From Treponema sp. (GTDB lineage Bacteria > Spirochaetota > Spirochaetia > Treponematales > Breznakiellaceae): a DNA stretch of 53,704 nucleotides. Of the stretch, positions 17,288 to 26,225 are shown one piece after another; position 1 is the stretch's first letter, and each line of letters opens with the position of its first letter. Location: assembly GCA_009787695.1 (NCBI GenBank), contig WQSW01000008.1:2040-55743 (forward strand), written 5' to 3'. The notes beneath the pieces were generated by a model. The model did not search any database, had not been told where the DNA came from, and saw only the letters and a program-made list of their open reading frames with translations. Position numbers and translations under genes: made by a program.

Positions 17288-18196
17288 TTATTGTTTAATT
17301 TTATTAATTACATCCTGGATTATTTTTTCTGCACCATCGTAATCTACCTGACAAGTACCGACCTGTCTGTGCCCGCCCCCGCCGTAAGATAACATGATCG
17401 ATCCGACATCTGCGTTACTTGTACGGTTAAGAATGCTGTGACCTACAGTAATTGCAACATTTGATTTATTGCGCCCGTCTACAACCCATACCGAAATATT
17501 TTGTTCCGGGTAGAGTGTGTAAATTACGAATCTGTTTCCCGCGTGAATTGTTTCTACATTGCGAAGATCAACATATATTACATTGCCTTCTATTTTTGTA
17601 TGTTTTATTACCATGTCTTTATAGAGCTGGCTCTGCTGGAAATATAAATCAAGGCGTTCTTTTACATCCGGCATTTCTAAAATTTCGTAAATTGTTTTTT
17701 CTGCACATGCCTTAGCAAGGCTTGTCATTAAATCGTAGTTACTTATTGTGAAATTTCTAAAACGTCCTAAACCTGTTCTGGGATCCATAATGAAGCCTAA
17801 AAGTATCCAGCCTTTCGGATCTAAAATTTCATCCGCTGTAAGGTTTCCGGAATCGACTTTGTCAACAAAATGGATCATCTCTGCAAATTTTCCTAATTTG
17901 TTATCTCCCCCGTAATAGTCATAAATAATTCGCGCACAGCTGGGAGCCGGTTTGGAAACTCCTTCAAAATAAGCTTTGCTTCCTAAACGTTCGGATTCAC
18001 TGGAATGATGATCAAACCAGAGTTTACAACCCTTTATATATGGAATGTTTGCTAGAATATCATTATCTGTCGCTTCTACTTTTCCGTCCTGTATATCTTT
18101 TGGATGAACAAATTTCCATTCATCAATTAAGCCTAAATATTGCAGAAGTGCACCGCAAGCCAAGCCGTCAAAGTCTGATCTGGTAAATAACCTCAT
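17288..18196 (-). CDS. DHH-family phosphoesterase
   Basis: A 302-aa protein starting at the ATG at 18196, chosen because AAAGGGTGG lies 6-7 nt upstream; an ATG at 18238 only adds residues before the conserved start. Motif I is DFDGLACGALL, motif III is FDHHSSES (the DHH), and the C-terminal DHHA1-like part ends in GGGGHRQVGTC. Relatives hydrolyse pAp, short oligonucleotides, cyclic dinucleotides or polyphosphate using two metal ions in the cytosol. No CBS or PAS domain is attached, so the substrate is undetermined. It is divergent from the HD gene. Confidence 0.88.
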   Translation of the reverse strand: MRLFTRSDFDGLACGALLQYLGLIDEWKFVHPKDIQDGKVEATDNDILANIPYIKGCKLWFDHHSSESERLGSKAYFEGVSKPAPSCARIIYDYYGGDNKLGKFAEMIHFVDKVDSGNLTADEILDPKGWILLGFIMDPRTGLGRFRNFTISNYDLMTSLAKACAEKTIYEILEMPDVKERLDLYFQQSQLYKDMVIKHTKIEGNVIYVDLRNVETIHAGNRFVIYTLYPEQNISVWVVDGRNKSNVAITVGHSILNRTSNADVGSIMLSYGGGGHRQVGTCQVDYDGAEKIIQDVINKIKQ

Positions 18197-18336
18197 TTTA
18201 TACCACCCTTTAGTAAATATAGTTAAATTATAATACAATTTTTTATTTTACGCCATTATTTGATTAGAAAAATTTATTTAACGTACAAAAGAACAATTTT
18301 TAATTTTTCTGTGACATAAATGCAAAGGAAAATTTC

Positions 18337-18365
18337 TTGCTAATTATTAAATTTGCCTATATAAT
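18337..18365 (+). promoter_or_regulatory. Promoter of the HD-domain gene, abutting the start codon
   Basis: TTGCTA (18337-18342), a 17-nt spacer and TATAAT (18360-18365) end 8 nt before the ATG at 18374. No Shine-Dalgarno is present. This is one of the clearest leaderless layouts in the window. Confidence 0.7.
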
Positions 18366-18373
18366 GAAAAAGT

Positions 18374-19837
18374 ATGTCAGGAAAAGAAACCTTAACACCT
18401 ATTTCTAGGGTGTTATCGCTTCCAAATGGCGGCGGTGTTAATAAAACCTATGTAGATATCATAATAAAAGAAGAAATCCCTGTTTTATGCGTAAATAGAG
18501 GCGCTCAAAGAAAAAGATTGATGCCTTTTAAGGTTTTATATGACAATAAAGAGAATTTTTGGCTTTATGCCGGTCCTTGGGAATATTTTCTGACAGGCGA
18601 CAGTATTGATAAAATAAACGAAAAATCTATCGTTAAATCCGGCGAATGGGACAAGGAAAAAACGCCGAAACCTGCAGAAAATCACGAAGAAATAGAAGAA
18701 TTAGAGCAGGCAGACGAAGACACTGACGATGATGATGCAGACGGTTTCGGCAGTGATTATGCCGCTTTTACAAAAATGACTACCGAAGAAAGGGTAGAAT
18801 GTCTTAATAAGGATAAGCAGCGTTTAAACGATCTTCTCTTGCACAGACCGAAAGACGGGAATGCAATTACAGAAGCTTTGGTCGATACAACCAAAGATGC
18901 CGCCCTTATTAACCATGCAACCATCGAAGAAGCAATGCGTCTCGGCGATGATGAAGCGAAAAAACTTACCCAAGAGATGGTAGACAGCACCAACGAAATG
19001 GTAAAAAGTTCGGCGCATCTTTTTTCCGAAGATGTTTTTAATGATGATTTAATGAATACCCTTGTTGAAAAATCTAATGGTACCATAGTCCAGCATATGA
19101 CACGTGTTTATCTTAATGGGATTGCTTTTCTGACTTATTATAATAATTTAGTTTCTACATCCAGCGCCATACAAAAATTGCGTATCTCTTTTACGCCGAA
19201 GTACCGAAAATTTTATCATTCACTGCTTTCGCATTTAAGTATAGAAGACATTAATCTTGAGCGTGTGTTTTTAGGCGGCATGAGGGCTATAACTCCCGAA
19301 TTATATTTTAAGTGGGCGGTTGGTTTTTTAATTCATGATGTTGGAAAAGCTTCCGCTGTAGAATATCATGAAGGCGTAGGCTCTTATGATCGTCAAATAG
19401 TTATTGACCATGTAAAACAAGGTTATAAGTCCATTATGACAAAAACAAATTATCCTATGGAAGCAAGTCTTATTACCGGGTATCATCATGAATATTACGG
19501 TGATTCTGCAGGTTACGGATATTTCCGTGCATATCTTCAGCAATATAAAAAAGTTAATCCTTTTGCAAAACAAGATTACGTTATTACTTACGATTTAGAA
19601 CCTATTCTGGACTATCAGGCTCTTGCATATTTTCCCGCAAAAGTTTTAGAAATTATCGATGTATACGACAGCTTAACTGATCCTAACCGCATTTACCGTA
19701 AAACATTGTCTCCGGAAGAAGCTATAGTTATGATGAAAAGCGAATTTGTTGACAGCCATCTTAAAGTTGATCCTATCCTGTTTGATATGTTTGCTTCATT
19801 CATAAGAGAAAAAGAAAAAAATGTTAAAGTAGAATAA
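18374..19837 (+). CDS. HD-domain phosphohydrolase, HD-GYP-like
   Basis: A 487-aa cytosolic protein. Residues 1-80 form a small beta-rich domain. Residues 95-125 are a low-complexity acidic linker (EELEQADEDTDDDDADG). The C-terminal half is an HD-type metal-dependent phosphohydrolase: HDVGK near residue 323, TGYHHEYYGDSAGYGYF where HD-GYP proteins have HHE.xDGxGYP, and KVLEIIDVYDSLTDPNR where they have the second Asp motif (DVYDAL). The GYP itself is replaced by GYGYF, so c-di-GMP hydrolysis is plausible but not assured. It ends 15 nt before the convergent glyA. Confidence 0.82.
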   Translation: MSGKETLTPISRVLSLPNGGGVNKTYVDIIIKEEIPVLCVNRGAQRKRLMPFKVLYDNKENFWLYAGPWEYFLTGDSIDKINEKSIVKSGEWDKEKTPKPAENHEEIEELEQADEDTDDDDADGFGSDYAAFTKMTTEERVECLNKDKQRLNDLLLHRPKDGNAITEALVDTTKDAALINHATIEEAMRLGDDEAKKLTQEMVDSTNEMVKSSAHLFSEDVFNDDLMNTLVEKSNGTIVQHMTRVYLNGIAFLTYYNNLVSTSSAIQKLRISFTPKYRKFYHSLLSHLSIEDINLERVFLGGMRAITPELYFKWAVGFLIHDVGKASAVEYHEGVGSYDRQIVIDHVKQGYKSIMTKTNYPMEASLITGYHHEYYGDSAGYGYFRAYLQQYKKVNPFAKQDYVITYDLEPILDYQALAYFPAKVLEIIDVYDSLTDPNRIYRKTLSPEEAIVMMKSEFVDSHLKVDPILFDMFASFIREKEKNVKVE

Positions 19838-19852
19838 AAACTTTTCGCAATA

Positions 19853-21361
19853 TCAACAAAAATATTTTTTAAGAAGTTCTAAATCCAATTCCGGGTAAAC
19901 AGGAAATTTTTCCATTAATTTTTTTACCCGTGCAAGAATTTCGTTTTTTACAGTTGCATCTATAATATATTTTGCCTTGCTCTTTTTTGTTGTATCCTTT
20001 GCATCCTGCGCCTGAGATGTTCCTTTGATTGCAGAAGCTAACAGCGACCCCAGTTCTTTCATTTCAGTTTCTCCCATACCTAAAGAAGTAACTGCCGCTG
20101 TCCCAACCCTAATCCCCGATGTATACCACGGACCGTTGGGATCGTCGGGAAGGCTGTTGCGGTTTAGCGTTATGTGACATTCATGAAGAGCGCTTTCCGC
20201 CTGTCTGCCTGTAATCCCGTTTTTATGAACATTGATAAGGAGCAGGTGGTTGTCAGTGCCGCCTGTCAGTACGTTAAGCCCGTTATCCATGCAGGAAGCG
20301 GCGAGTGTTTTGCAATTGTCAACGATACGCTGCGCATACTGTCTGAACTCAGGAGAAGCGGCTTCGCAGAAAGCGACAGCTTTTGCCGCGATTACATGAG
20401 GGAGAGGTCCGCCCATAGTAAGCGGGCAGCCTTTATCCAGCGCTTCCGCAAATTCATTTACAGAAAGCACTAATCCCGCTCTTGGACCGCGCAGTGTTTT
20501 ATGAGTTGTACTTGTTACAACATGCGCCCATGGGACAGGATCGAATTCGCCTGTAAAAACTTTTCCCGCTACAAGACCTGCAAAGTGCGCCATGTCTACC
20601 ATAAAGACGCTGCCTGCCTTATCTGCAATTTCCCTCATACGCTTAAAATTAATTTTTCGCGGATAGGCGGAATAACCTGTCAGCAGAATTAACGGGCGCA
20701 CTTGCATTGCTTGTTTTTCGATCTCATCATAATCAAGCAATCCGTTTTCTTTGGAAACCGAATAGCTGTAAACATCGAACATCCTACCTGTAAGATTATT
20801 TCTGTAACCGTGAGTAAGATGCCCTCCCGAATAATAATCCAACCCTAAAAGACGCTGGTTGCCGAGTTCCGCTCTAAGCTTATCCCAATCTGATTTTTCC
20901 AATTTATAAAGATTTGTTGTGCCGAATTTTTCCAGCACAGGATTTTCGATTCGCGTGGAAAGAATAGCCCAGTATGCAAGAAGATTTGCATCCGCGCCGC
21001 AGTGCGCCTGCACATTTGCATACTGCGCGCCGAAAAGTTTGCACGCTTCCTGCGCCGCCATAGCTTCGATAGCATCGACATTTTCATTACCCGCATAAAA
21101 ACGATGATTTACAGTACCTTCTGCATATTTATCGGTGAGCAAATTTCCCATTGCAAGCTGCACCGCCATTGAGCAGTAATTTTCGCTTGCGATAAGTTTT
21201 ACGCGTTTACGCTGATTTTCGATCTCTTTTACGATAGAAGAGGCGATTTGCGGGGCAGTTTTGGAAATCTCTGTCAAAGCGCAAAGATAAGCCAACAAGT
21301 TTGTGTTAATTTTTTCCGGCAGATTCTTCTCAAGATATGCCGCTACAGGGTTTGTGTTCAT
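19853..21361 (-). CDS. glyA: Serine hydroxymethyltransferase
   Basis: A 502-aa PLP enzyme converting serine and tetrahydrofolate to glycine and methylene-THF. The PLP lysine lies in STTHKTLRGPRAG. Other family segments are KLIASENYCS, YAEGTVNHRFYAGNENVD, QAHCGADANLLAYWA, VDMAHFAGLVA and TGGTDNHLLLINV. It is longer than the usual 415-430 residues because of a roughly 35-residue N-terminal extension, an insert around residues 135-170 and a C-terminal addition; I recall such long forms from treponemes. The ATG is preceded by a promoter (21367-21395) ending 5 nt away and by no Shine-Dalgarno. Confidence 0.96.
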   Translation of the reverse strand: MNTNPVAAYLEKNLPEKINTNLLAYLCALTEISKTAPQIASSIVKEIENQRKRVKLIASENYCSMAVQLAMGNLLTDKYAEGTVNHRFYAGNENVDAIEAMAAQEACKLFGAQYANVQAHCGADANLLAYWAILSTRIENPVLEKFGTTNLYKLEKSDWDKLRAELGNQRLLGLDYYSGGHLTHGYRNNLTGRMFDVYSYSVSKENGLLDYDEIEKQAMQVRPLILLTGYSAYPRKINFKRMREIADKAGSVFMVDMAHFAGLVAGKVFTGEFDPVPWAHVVTSTTHKTLRGPRAGLVLSVNEFAEALDKGCPLTMGGPLPHVIAAKAVAFCEAASPEFRQYAQRIVDNCKTLAASCMDNGLNVLTGGTDNHLLLINVHKNGITGRQAESALHECHITLNRNSLPDDPNGPWYTSGIRVGTAAVTSLGMGETEMKELGSLLASAIKGTSQAQDAKDTTKKSKAKYIIDATVKNEILARVKKLMEKFPVYPELDLELLKKYFC

Positions 21362-21366
21362 ATTTT

Positions 21367-21395
21367 AAGATAACATTTTTGCGGTTTGGTCTCAA
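21367..21395 (-). promoter_or_regulatory. Promoter of glyA, abutting the start codon
   Basis: On the minus strand TTGAGA (21395-21390), a 17-nt spacer and TATCTT (21372-21367) end 5 nt before the glyA ATG (21361). No Shine-Dalgarno is present, so a leaderless transcript is implied. Confidence 0.6.
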
Positions 21396-21455
21396 GGGTG
21401 GGGGAAATGGCGGGTGATAGTGGTTTAGTTTTTTTCTCCCCTTGACAAAATATAT

Positions 21456-21809
21456 TTAAACGTCTGTTTCGGGTTGAAGAATAAGCTCAACTTCGCTCGT
21501 AATACGTTTTACTATTCGTTGGGTCAAGTCTTTTCGTTCTTTTGTCGTAAGGCTCTCAAGGTAATCTTCCGCTTCTTGAATACTATCGTCTTTTTCCTCT
21601 TTTTCGTCTACAAATAACCTAAAAGGTTCAATATTTAAGGCATTAGCGATTTTCTCAACCATAGCCAAAGACGGAACACGGCTGTTTATCTCAATTTCCC
21701 CTATGTAACTGGTTGATGTTTCAAGCATTCCCGCCAATTTCATCTGCGAAATACGGCGTTTCTTGCGGTACTTCTTCATATTATAGATAAAAACCTTCAT
21801 CATTTCCAT
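21456..21809 (-). CDS. XRE-family helix-turn-helix regulator
   Basis: A 117-aa protein. Residues 10-65 form a Cro/CI-type helix-turn-helix (YRKKRRISQMKLAGMLETSTSYIGEIEINSRVPSLAMVEKIANALN), followed by an acidic linker and a C-terminal helix (ESLTTKERKDLTQRIVKRI). It probably represses or tunes a nearby promoter. It is divergent from the two surface lipoprotein genes, and three TGCNAAT sites lie in the shared upstream region. The start is uncertain: ATG at 21809, or either of the in-frame ATGs just inside (21803 and 21800). Confidence 0.85.
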   Translation of the reverse strand: MEMMKVFIYNMKKYRKKRRISQMKLAGMLETSTSYIGEIEINSRVPSLAMVEKIANALNIEPFRLFVDEKEEKDDSIQEAEDYLESLTTKERKDLTQRIVKRITSEVELILQPETDV

Positions 21810-21817
21810 ATTTTATA

Positions 21818-21896
21818 TGCTAATTGTTGATAATCCATTGAAACAATACGGTCTTTGCAAATATTTTAACTATTTTATGCTCTATATGCGAATATT
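21818..21896. promoter_or_regulatory. Three related TGCNAAT sites between the XRE gene and the lipoprotein promoter
   Basis: TGCTAAT (21818), TGCAAATATT (21856-21865) and TGCGAATATT (21887-21896) are near-identical direct copies spaced 38 and 31 nt apart. The last ends one base before the -35 box of the divergent promoter. They are candidate operators for the adjacent XRE regulator; this is inference from position. Confidence 0.35.
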
Positions 21897-21897
21897 A

Positions 21898-21926
21898 TTG
21901 ACAAAAAAATCGATAATTGATATAAG
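21898..21926 (+). promoter_or_regulatory. Strong promoter of the lipoprotein pair
   Basis: Perfect TTGACA (21898-21903), a 17-nt spacer and TATAAG (21921-21926). The predicted leader is about 105 nt to the ATG at 22037, which has a GAGG ribosome-binding site. Confidence 0.75.
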
Positions 21927-22036
21927 GACAATGGTTAGTAAATTTATACATTTCGTATGTATGTTTTTATTTATTTCAAATGAAAATGACAAAGGCAGCA
22001 TATAAGAGATAAAAAGATAAAAAAGAGGTTTATTTG

Positions 22037-23026
22037 ATGAAAAATCTAAGATTATTTGGGATTATTGCGATAGTGGCAGTAATTGGGTTATCGCTTATAG
22101 TTTGTGATAATGGAACAAGTATTGATACACCATGTGCAGATGACTTTGAAATAGACAACCTTACGCAAATAGTGGGAAATGTAACAGCGGTAACTATAAC
22201 GCTAAAACAGGGGAAATCAAATGGTACGATAACTATTTTTTATAATGGTTCGACAACACTACCAACAGTAGCCGGAACATTTCAGGTAACTTTTGATGTC
22301 GCAGAAACTTTAGGATGGAATACGGCAAACGGTTTAACTGGTGGTACTTTGACAATTAAATATGGAATTGTATTTGATAGTGCTTCAATTAAACTTTTTT
22401 TGGATAATGATCCGCTCCCATTACAAGAAGGCGGAACTACATCAATGAATAATGGAACAGGAGCATACATTGTAAGTATAGCTCCTGGAAATTATTCTGA
22501 GATAATCTGGTACTTGAATGGTGTAAAAATATCTCAAGGAACTTCAAATACATCAATTACTTTAACCAGAAGAAGTAATAATCATGTAACCGTTGAAGTA
22601 ACGATTGCTGGTGAAAAAAATTCTGGGAATCACTTTTTTATGCCGCCGTTAGAAATTACTATTGCGATGTGGGATAGTTACGGTGATGGTTGGAATAATG
22701 CAGCTATTAAAATAAATGTTAATGGAGCAGACCTTTCTTCTAACGCACAACATTTCAGTGGTAGTGATCCAAGTTATTATAATTTTACTGTTAATGCAGG
22801 AGATGTGGTTTTGTTATATTGGGTTAGTGGTGATTACGATTATGAATGTGCGTATGCTGTGTATTATAGTGACGCGCCGCCTACCCCGTCTTTTAATCCT
22901 AATTCTAATAATTGGTCGTCTGCAAATGATCAAAATGGCAGAGTGTTACTCTATAGGCAATATAATACAGGAAATTTTGGTAACGGTACTTTAATGGGTT
23001 CTTTTACTGTGACAGGTTTGAATTAA
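22037..23026 (+). CDS. Surface lipoprotein with repeat and DxYGDGW-type domains
   Basis: A 329-aa protein starting at ATG 22037 (a TTG one codon earlier is possible); GAGG lies 8 nt upstream. The signal peptide ends in LSLIVC-DNG, a lipobox in the style of gut treponemes. Residues 35-110 form a domain with the pattern YNGSTTLPTVAGTFQVTFDV...GWNTANGL, which I recall from many termite-gut Treponema surface proteins. The C-terminal part contains ITIAMWDSYGDGWNNAAIKI and strands typical of a carbohydrate- or calcium-binding sandwich. It is followed after 10 nt by the 1030-aa lipoprotein. Function as an adhesin or substrate-binding protein is inference. Confidence 0.78.
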   Translation: MKNLRLFGIIAIVAVIGLSLIVCDNGTSIDTPCADDFEIDNLTQIVGNVTAVTITLKQGKSNGTITIFYNGSTTLPTVAGTFQVTFDVAETLGWNTANGLTGGTLTIKYGIVFDSASIKLFLDNDPLPLQEGGTTSMNNGTGAYIVSIAPGNYSEIIWYLNGVKISQGTSNTSITLTRRSNNHVTVEVTIAGEKNSGNHFFMPPLEITIAMWDSYGDGWNNAAIKINVNGADLSSNAQHFSGSDPSYYNFTVNAGDVVLLYWVSGDYDYECAYAVYYSDAPPTPSFNPNSNNWSSANDQNGRVLLYRQYNTGNFGNGTLMGSFTVTGLN

Positions 23027-23036
23027 GGAGGAAGAA

Positions 23037-26000
23037 ATGAAAAAATTTAATTATTTTACCATTATTGTTTTTATAATCGCAATTATATTTTGTGCTTGTT
23101 CAAATCCATTTGATCAATCAATATTAAATTTAGAATTGGATAACGGAGAAGAGGTTCTTGTTAATATTTTCATAGGTGAAGAAGGAGCGATGCCATCTGC
23201 AAGAACAACCTCACCAAATGAGAGTGCTGTCGCGGGATACCAGCTTACATTTAGCGGCGGAGCACATGCTCCGTTGAACATTATCGGTTCAAATCAAACA
23301 CAAATTTTTCTTGGAAATGGAAATTGGATTATAAGCGCAACGGCATATAAGTTAGGCGGAGAAGTTGGGAATAGCAGTGATGCAATTGCAACAGGCAGTA
23401 TAATTGTAAATATTTCCAATGGTCAGATTAATGGCGGTACAGTTCCTCCAATTGTTTTAAAATCAATTGGAACAGGAAATGGCGCTTTGCATTATGCTAT
23501 AAACATTGATACCGGTGTTACAGGTATAATGAGTTTATGGAATATAAACGGGAATGCAAAAATAACAGGATTTGGAATCAATGGAGATATAAACTTATCT
23601 ACAGCGGCAGTCAGTGGTTTAGCAAGCGGTAATTTTATTCTTGCTACAGGACGTTATATAGCCGAAGTAAAACTAACAAATCAGGCTGGTAATATTGCTT
23701 TTAAACGAGAAGTAATTGATATATGGAAAGACACATTTACTACTTTTAAATTTGAACCATCTGTTTTTCTCGATCCTAGTTTTATATTGCCTAATAGTAA
23801 AGCGGTGTTATGTGAAACTACAAGTACTATTGGTGGTAGTATAATAGGAATCGGTAATGGTAGCGGTTTAACTGAAGGAGATCCAAAAACATATACTTGT
23901 TATCCGGTTAATGGAACAATTGACCTTCTTTTTAGAACAGATTCACTTTTTTCAACAGCTAGTTGGGTTAATAATACAGGCAGTAATCCAAATGGAATAT
24001 TTCCTAACGATTTACTATCTTCAACTTCATTTAATCTTTCTACAAATAATGTGTTATGGGTTAAAGCAGTCTCAGAAGATCGTAGTGAAACAATATACTA
24101 TAAATTTATTATAATACCACCGGTAAATTATGGTGATTTCAATATTTCTGGTACAAATCTTATAGGTATTTCTTTTGCAAACGGAATTTTATCAATTAAT
24201 AATAATGGAATATATACTATAGGAATGAAAGACGATGTAACTAATACAACTAATCAAATTGTTATAGCTAGTGGGGTTAATGCAAATATTACTTTATCAA
24301 ATGTTGATATAAATGCACGAAACGATGATAACACTTGTGCTTTTGATATGACTGGCGCGAGTGTTAATCTTACCCTTATTGGTGATAATACCCTTAGAAG
24401 CAGTGGACGAAGAGCTGGTTTGCAAGTACCTGACGGATCAAATCTTGTAATTATGGGAGAAAGTATTGGAACTCTCTCTGCAACTGGTGGAAGTTATGGA
24501 GCAGGTATTGGAGGAGGTGTTTATGGTACTGGCGGTAACATAACAATTTCAGGCAGTACAGTAACAGCAACTGGTGGAATTTATTCTGGAGCAGGTATTG
24601 GAGGAGGTTTTTATGGTGCTGGCGGTAACATAACAATTTCAGGCGGTACAGTAACCGCAACTGGTGGATTTTTTGATGGAGCAGCAGGTATTGGAGGAGG
24701 TCTTTATGGTGCTGGCGGTAACATAAACAGCATTACTGGTAATGCTGTAGTATTTGCTTCATCAATTCAACCTGATTTACCAACCGGTGTAAAGATGGGA
24801 CCAGCTATTGTGTCTATCGGAAGCGAAGGTACTATGTACGGTAATGTTTCTCTTGCTCGCAATGTAATGATTCCTTCTGATGTGATATTAAATATTAATA
24901 ATGATCAAACTTTGACTATTGAGAGTGGTTATACACTAATAAATAACGGTGCAATTATACTGGAAAATAATGGAAAAGTTGTTGGTACAATTACTGGTAA
25001 TCAGCCAATAGAACCATCGTTTATTATTTCCGGTAGTACCGGTTACACTTATACAGGAGGTGCATTAATAATTACTGGAAATGGACAATACTCCATAGGT
25101 ATGAAAACAGGTATAACCGCCACGAAAGTAGAGAGAATAAAGATTTCAACAGGTGTAACCGCTGATATAATTCTAAATAATGTGAATATTGATGTAAGCA
25201 ATTATTATCTATGTGCTTTTGATATGACTGGTGCAACGGTAAACCTTACTCTTATTGGTGATAATGTTCTTAGAAGCGGTTTTAATAGAGCAGGACTTGA
25301 AGCACCTATTGGATCGACTCTTGTTATATCAGCAGTAAATAAAAGTTCTCTTATTGCAACTGCTGGTAGAGGAAGAGGTTTCAATACTGGAGGTGCAGCA
25401 GGCATTGGTGGCATTGGCGGTATCTCAGGTGGTACAATAACAATTTTGAGCGGTGTTATTATCGCAACTGGTAGTGAAGGTTCAAATAATATGAATCCTG
25501 AAGGAGGTGCAGGAATTGGTGGCGGTGGTGATAATGGTGCAGGTGGTACAATAACAATATTAGGCGGAACAGTTACTGCAACAGGATTATGCGGAGGTGC
25601 AGGAATTGGCGGCGGTGGATATGGTGCAGGTGGTACTATAACAATATCAGGTGGAATTGTTACTGCAATTGGCGAAGCAAGGGGAGGAGGTGCAGGTATT
25701 GGTGGTGGTTGCAACGGTGCAGGTGGTACTATAATAATTTCCGGCGGCACAGTAATCGCAAATGGTGTCAACGTGGATTATGGTTATAGTGCAGGTATTG
25801 GCATCGGTTTTAATGGATCTGGAGGTACTAATTCTATAAATGGTAACGCTGTGATTTTTGCTTCATCAATTTTTCCCAATGATCCAAATGTGGGACCTGC
25901 TATTGTATTTATAGGTAACAATGGAACTATGTATGGCAATGTCACCTTACAACAGAATGTTACTTTTCCTTCAGGGAGAGTGTTAGCAATCTCCGGTGGA

Positions 26001-26129
26001 CAAAATTTAACAATCCCCAGTGGTATTACATTGACTAACAATGGGACGATTAATAATAGCGGGACAATTAATCGTTTTGGAATTATTGATGGGAATGGGA
26101 GTGTGGTTGGGAATCAACCTGTATGGTAA
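23037..26129 (+). CDS. Large surface lipoprotein built from two beta-helix-like modules
   Basis: A 1030-aa protein. The signal peptide ends IIFCAC-SNPF (lipobox). Residues 30-360 are beta-rich with no recognised domain. Then come two tandem modules (about residues 362-660 and 661-1030). Each has an AFDMTGA(S/T)VNLTLIGDN segment, a run of Gly-rich AGIGGG...GGTITISGGTVTATG repeats, and a closing segment with FASSI, GPAIV, GTMYGNV and GNQP. Repeats of this type are known from Cthe_2159-like carbohydrate-binding beta-helix proteins. AAGGAGG precedes the ATG. It is probably surface exposed and binds plant polysaccharide or host glycans (inference). Recombination between repeats could change its length. 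Confidence 0.8.
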   Translation: MKKFNYFTIIVFIIAIIFCACSNPFDQSILNLELDNGEEVLVNIFIGEEGAMPSARTTSPNESAVAGYQLTFSGGAHAPLNIIGSNQTQIFLGNGNWIISATAYKLGGEVGNSSDAIATGSIIVNISNGQINGGTVPPIVLKSIGTGNGALHYAINIDTGVTGIMSLWNINGNAKITGFGINGDINLSTAAVSGLASGNFILATGRYIAEVKLTNQAGNIAFKREVIDIWKDTFTTFKFEPSVFLDPSFILPNSKAVLCETTSTIGGSIIGIGNGSGLTEGDPKTYTCYPVNGTIDLLFRTDSLFSTASWVNNTGSNPNGIFPNDLLSSTSFNLSTNNVLWVKAVSEDRSETIYYKFIIIPPVNYGDFNISGTNLIGISFANGILSINNNGIYTIGMKDDVTNTTNQIVIASGVNANITLSNVDINARNDDNTCAFDMTGASVNLTLIGDNTLRSSGRRAGLQVPDGSNLVIMGESIGTLSATGGSYGAGIGGGVYGTGGNITISGSTVTATGGIYSGAGIGGGFYGAGGNITISGGTVTATGGFFDGAAGIGGGLYGAGGNINSITGNAVVFASSIQPDLPTGVKMGPAIVSIGSEGTMYGNVSLARNVMIPSDVILNINNDQTLTIESGYTLINNGAIILENNGKVVGTITGNQPIEPSFIISGSTGYTYTGGALIITGNGQYSIGMKTGITATKVERIKISTGVTADIILNNVNIDVSNYYLCAFDMTGATVNLTLIGDNVLRSGFNRAGLEAPIGSTLVISAVNKSSLIATAGRGRGFNTGGAAGIGGIGGISGGTITILSGVIIATGSEGSNNMNPEGGAGIGGGGDNGAGGTITILGGTVTATGLCGGAGIGGGGYGAGGTITISGGIVTAIGEARGGGAGIGGGCNGAGGTIIISGGTVIANGVNVDYGYSAGIGIGFNGSGGTNSINGNAVIFASSIFPNDPNVGPAIVFIGNNGTMYGNVTLQQNVTFPSGRVLAISGGQNLTIPSGITLTNNGTINNSGTINRFGIIDGNGSVVGNQPVW
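24480..24733 (+). repeat. Three tandem units of about 90 bp in the first module
   Basis: Units start at 24480, 24567 and 24657 (GCAACTGGTGG at each start), 87 and 90 bp apart and strongly similar at DNA level, including the stretch GGTGCTGGCGGTAACATAA. All spacings are multiples of three, so loss or gain keeps the frame. Confidence 0.85.
25356..25843 (+). repeat. Five diverged tandem units in the second module
   Basis: Units start at 25356, 25464, 25578, 25665 and 25758 (108, 114, 87 and 93 bp apart). They encode further copies of the Gly-rich repeat. They are more diverged from each other than the first array. Confidence 0.75.
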
Positions 26130-26225
26130 AGGGTTACTGTGAGAATGGAGAAAATCACTCTGCGCCTGCTTTCAGATACTATTTAGTTAGGAATATTTAT
26201 TTGTATTATCGAGGTATAAAATATT

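Noticed and set aside
21362-21455. A terminator between glyA and the XRE gene
   Set aside because: GGGG/CCCC runs can pair, but only around a loop of more than 20 nt and with no U tract in the right orientation.
25205-25771. A 188-codon minus-strand frame very rich in Pro, Ile and Val
   Set aside because: It is the reverse complement of the Gly-rich repeat array of the lipoprotein, which produces Pro-rich shadow frames.
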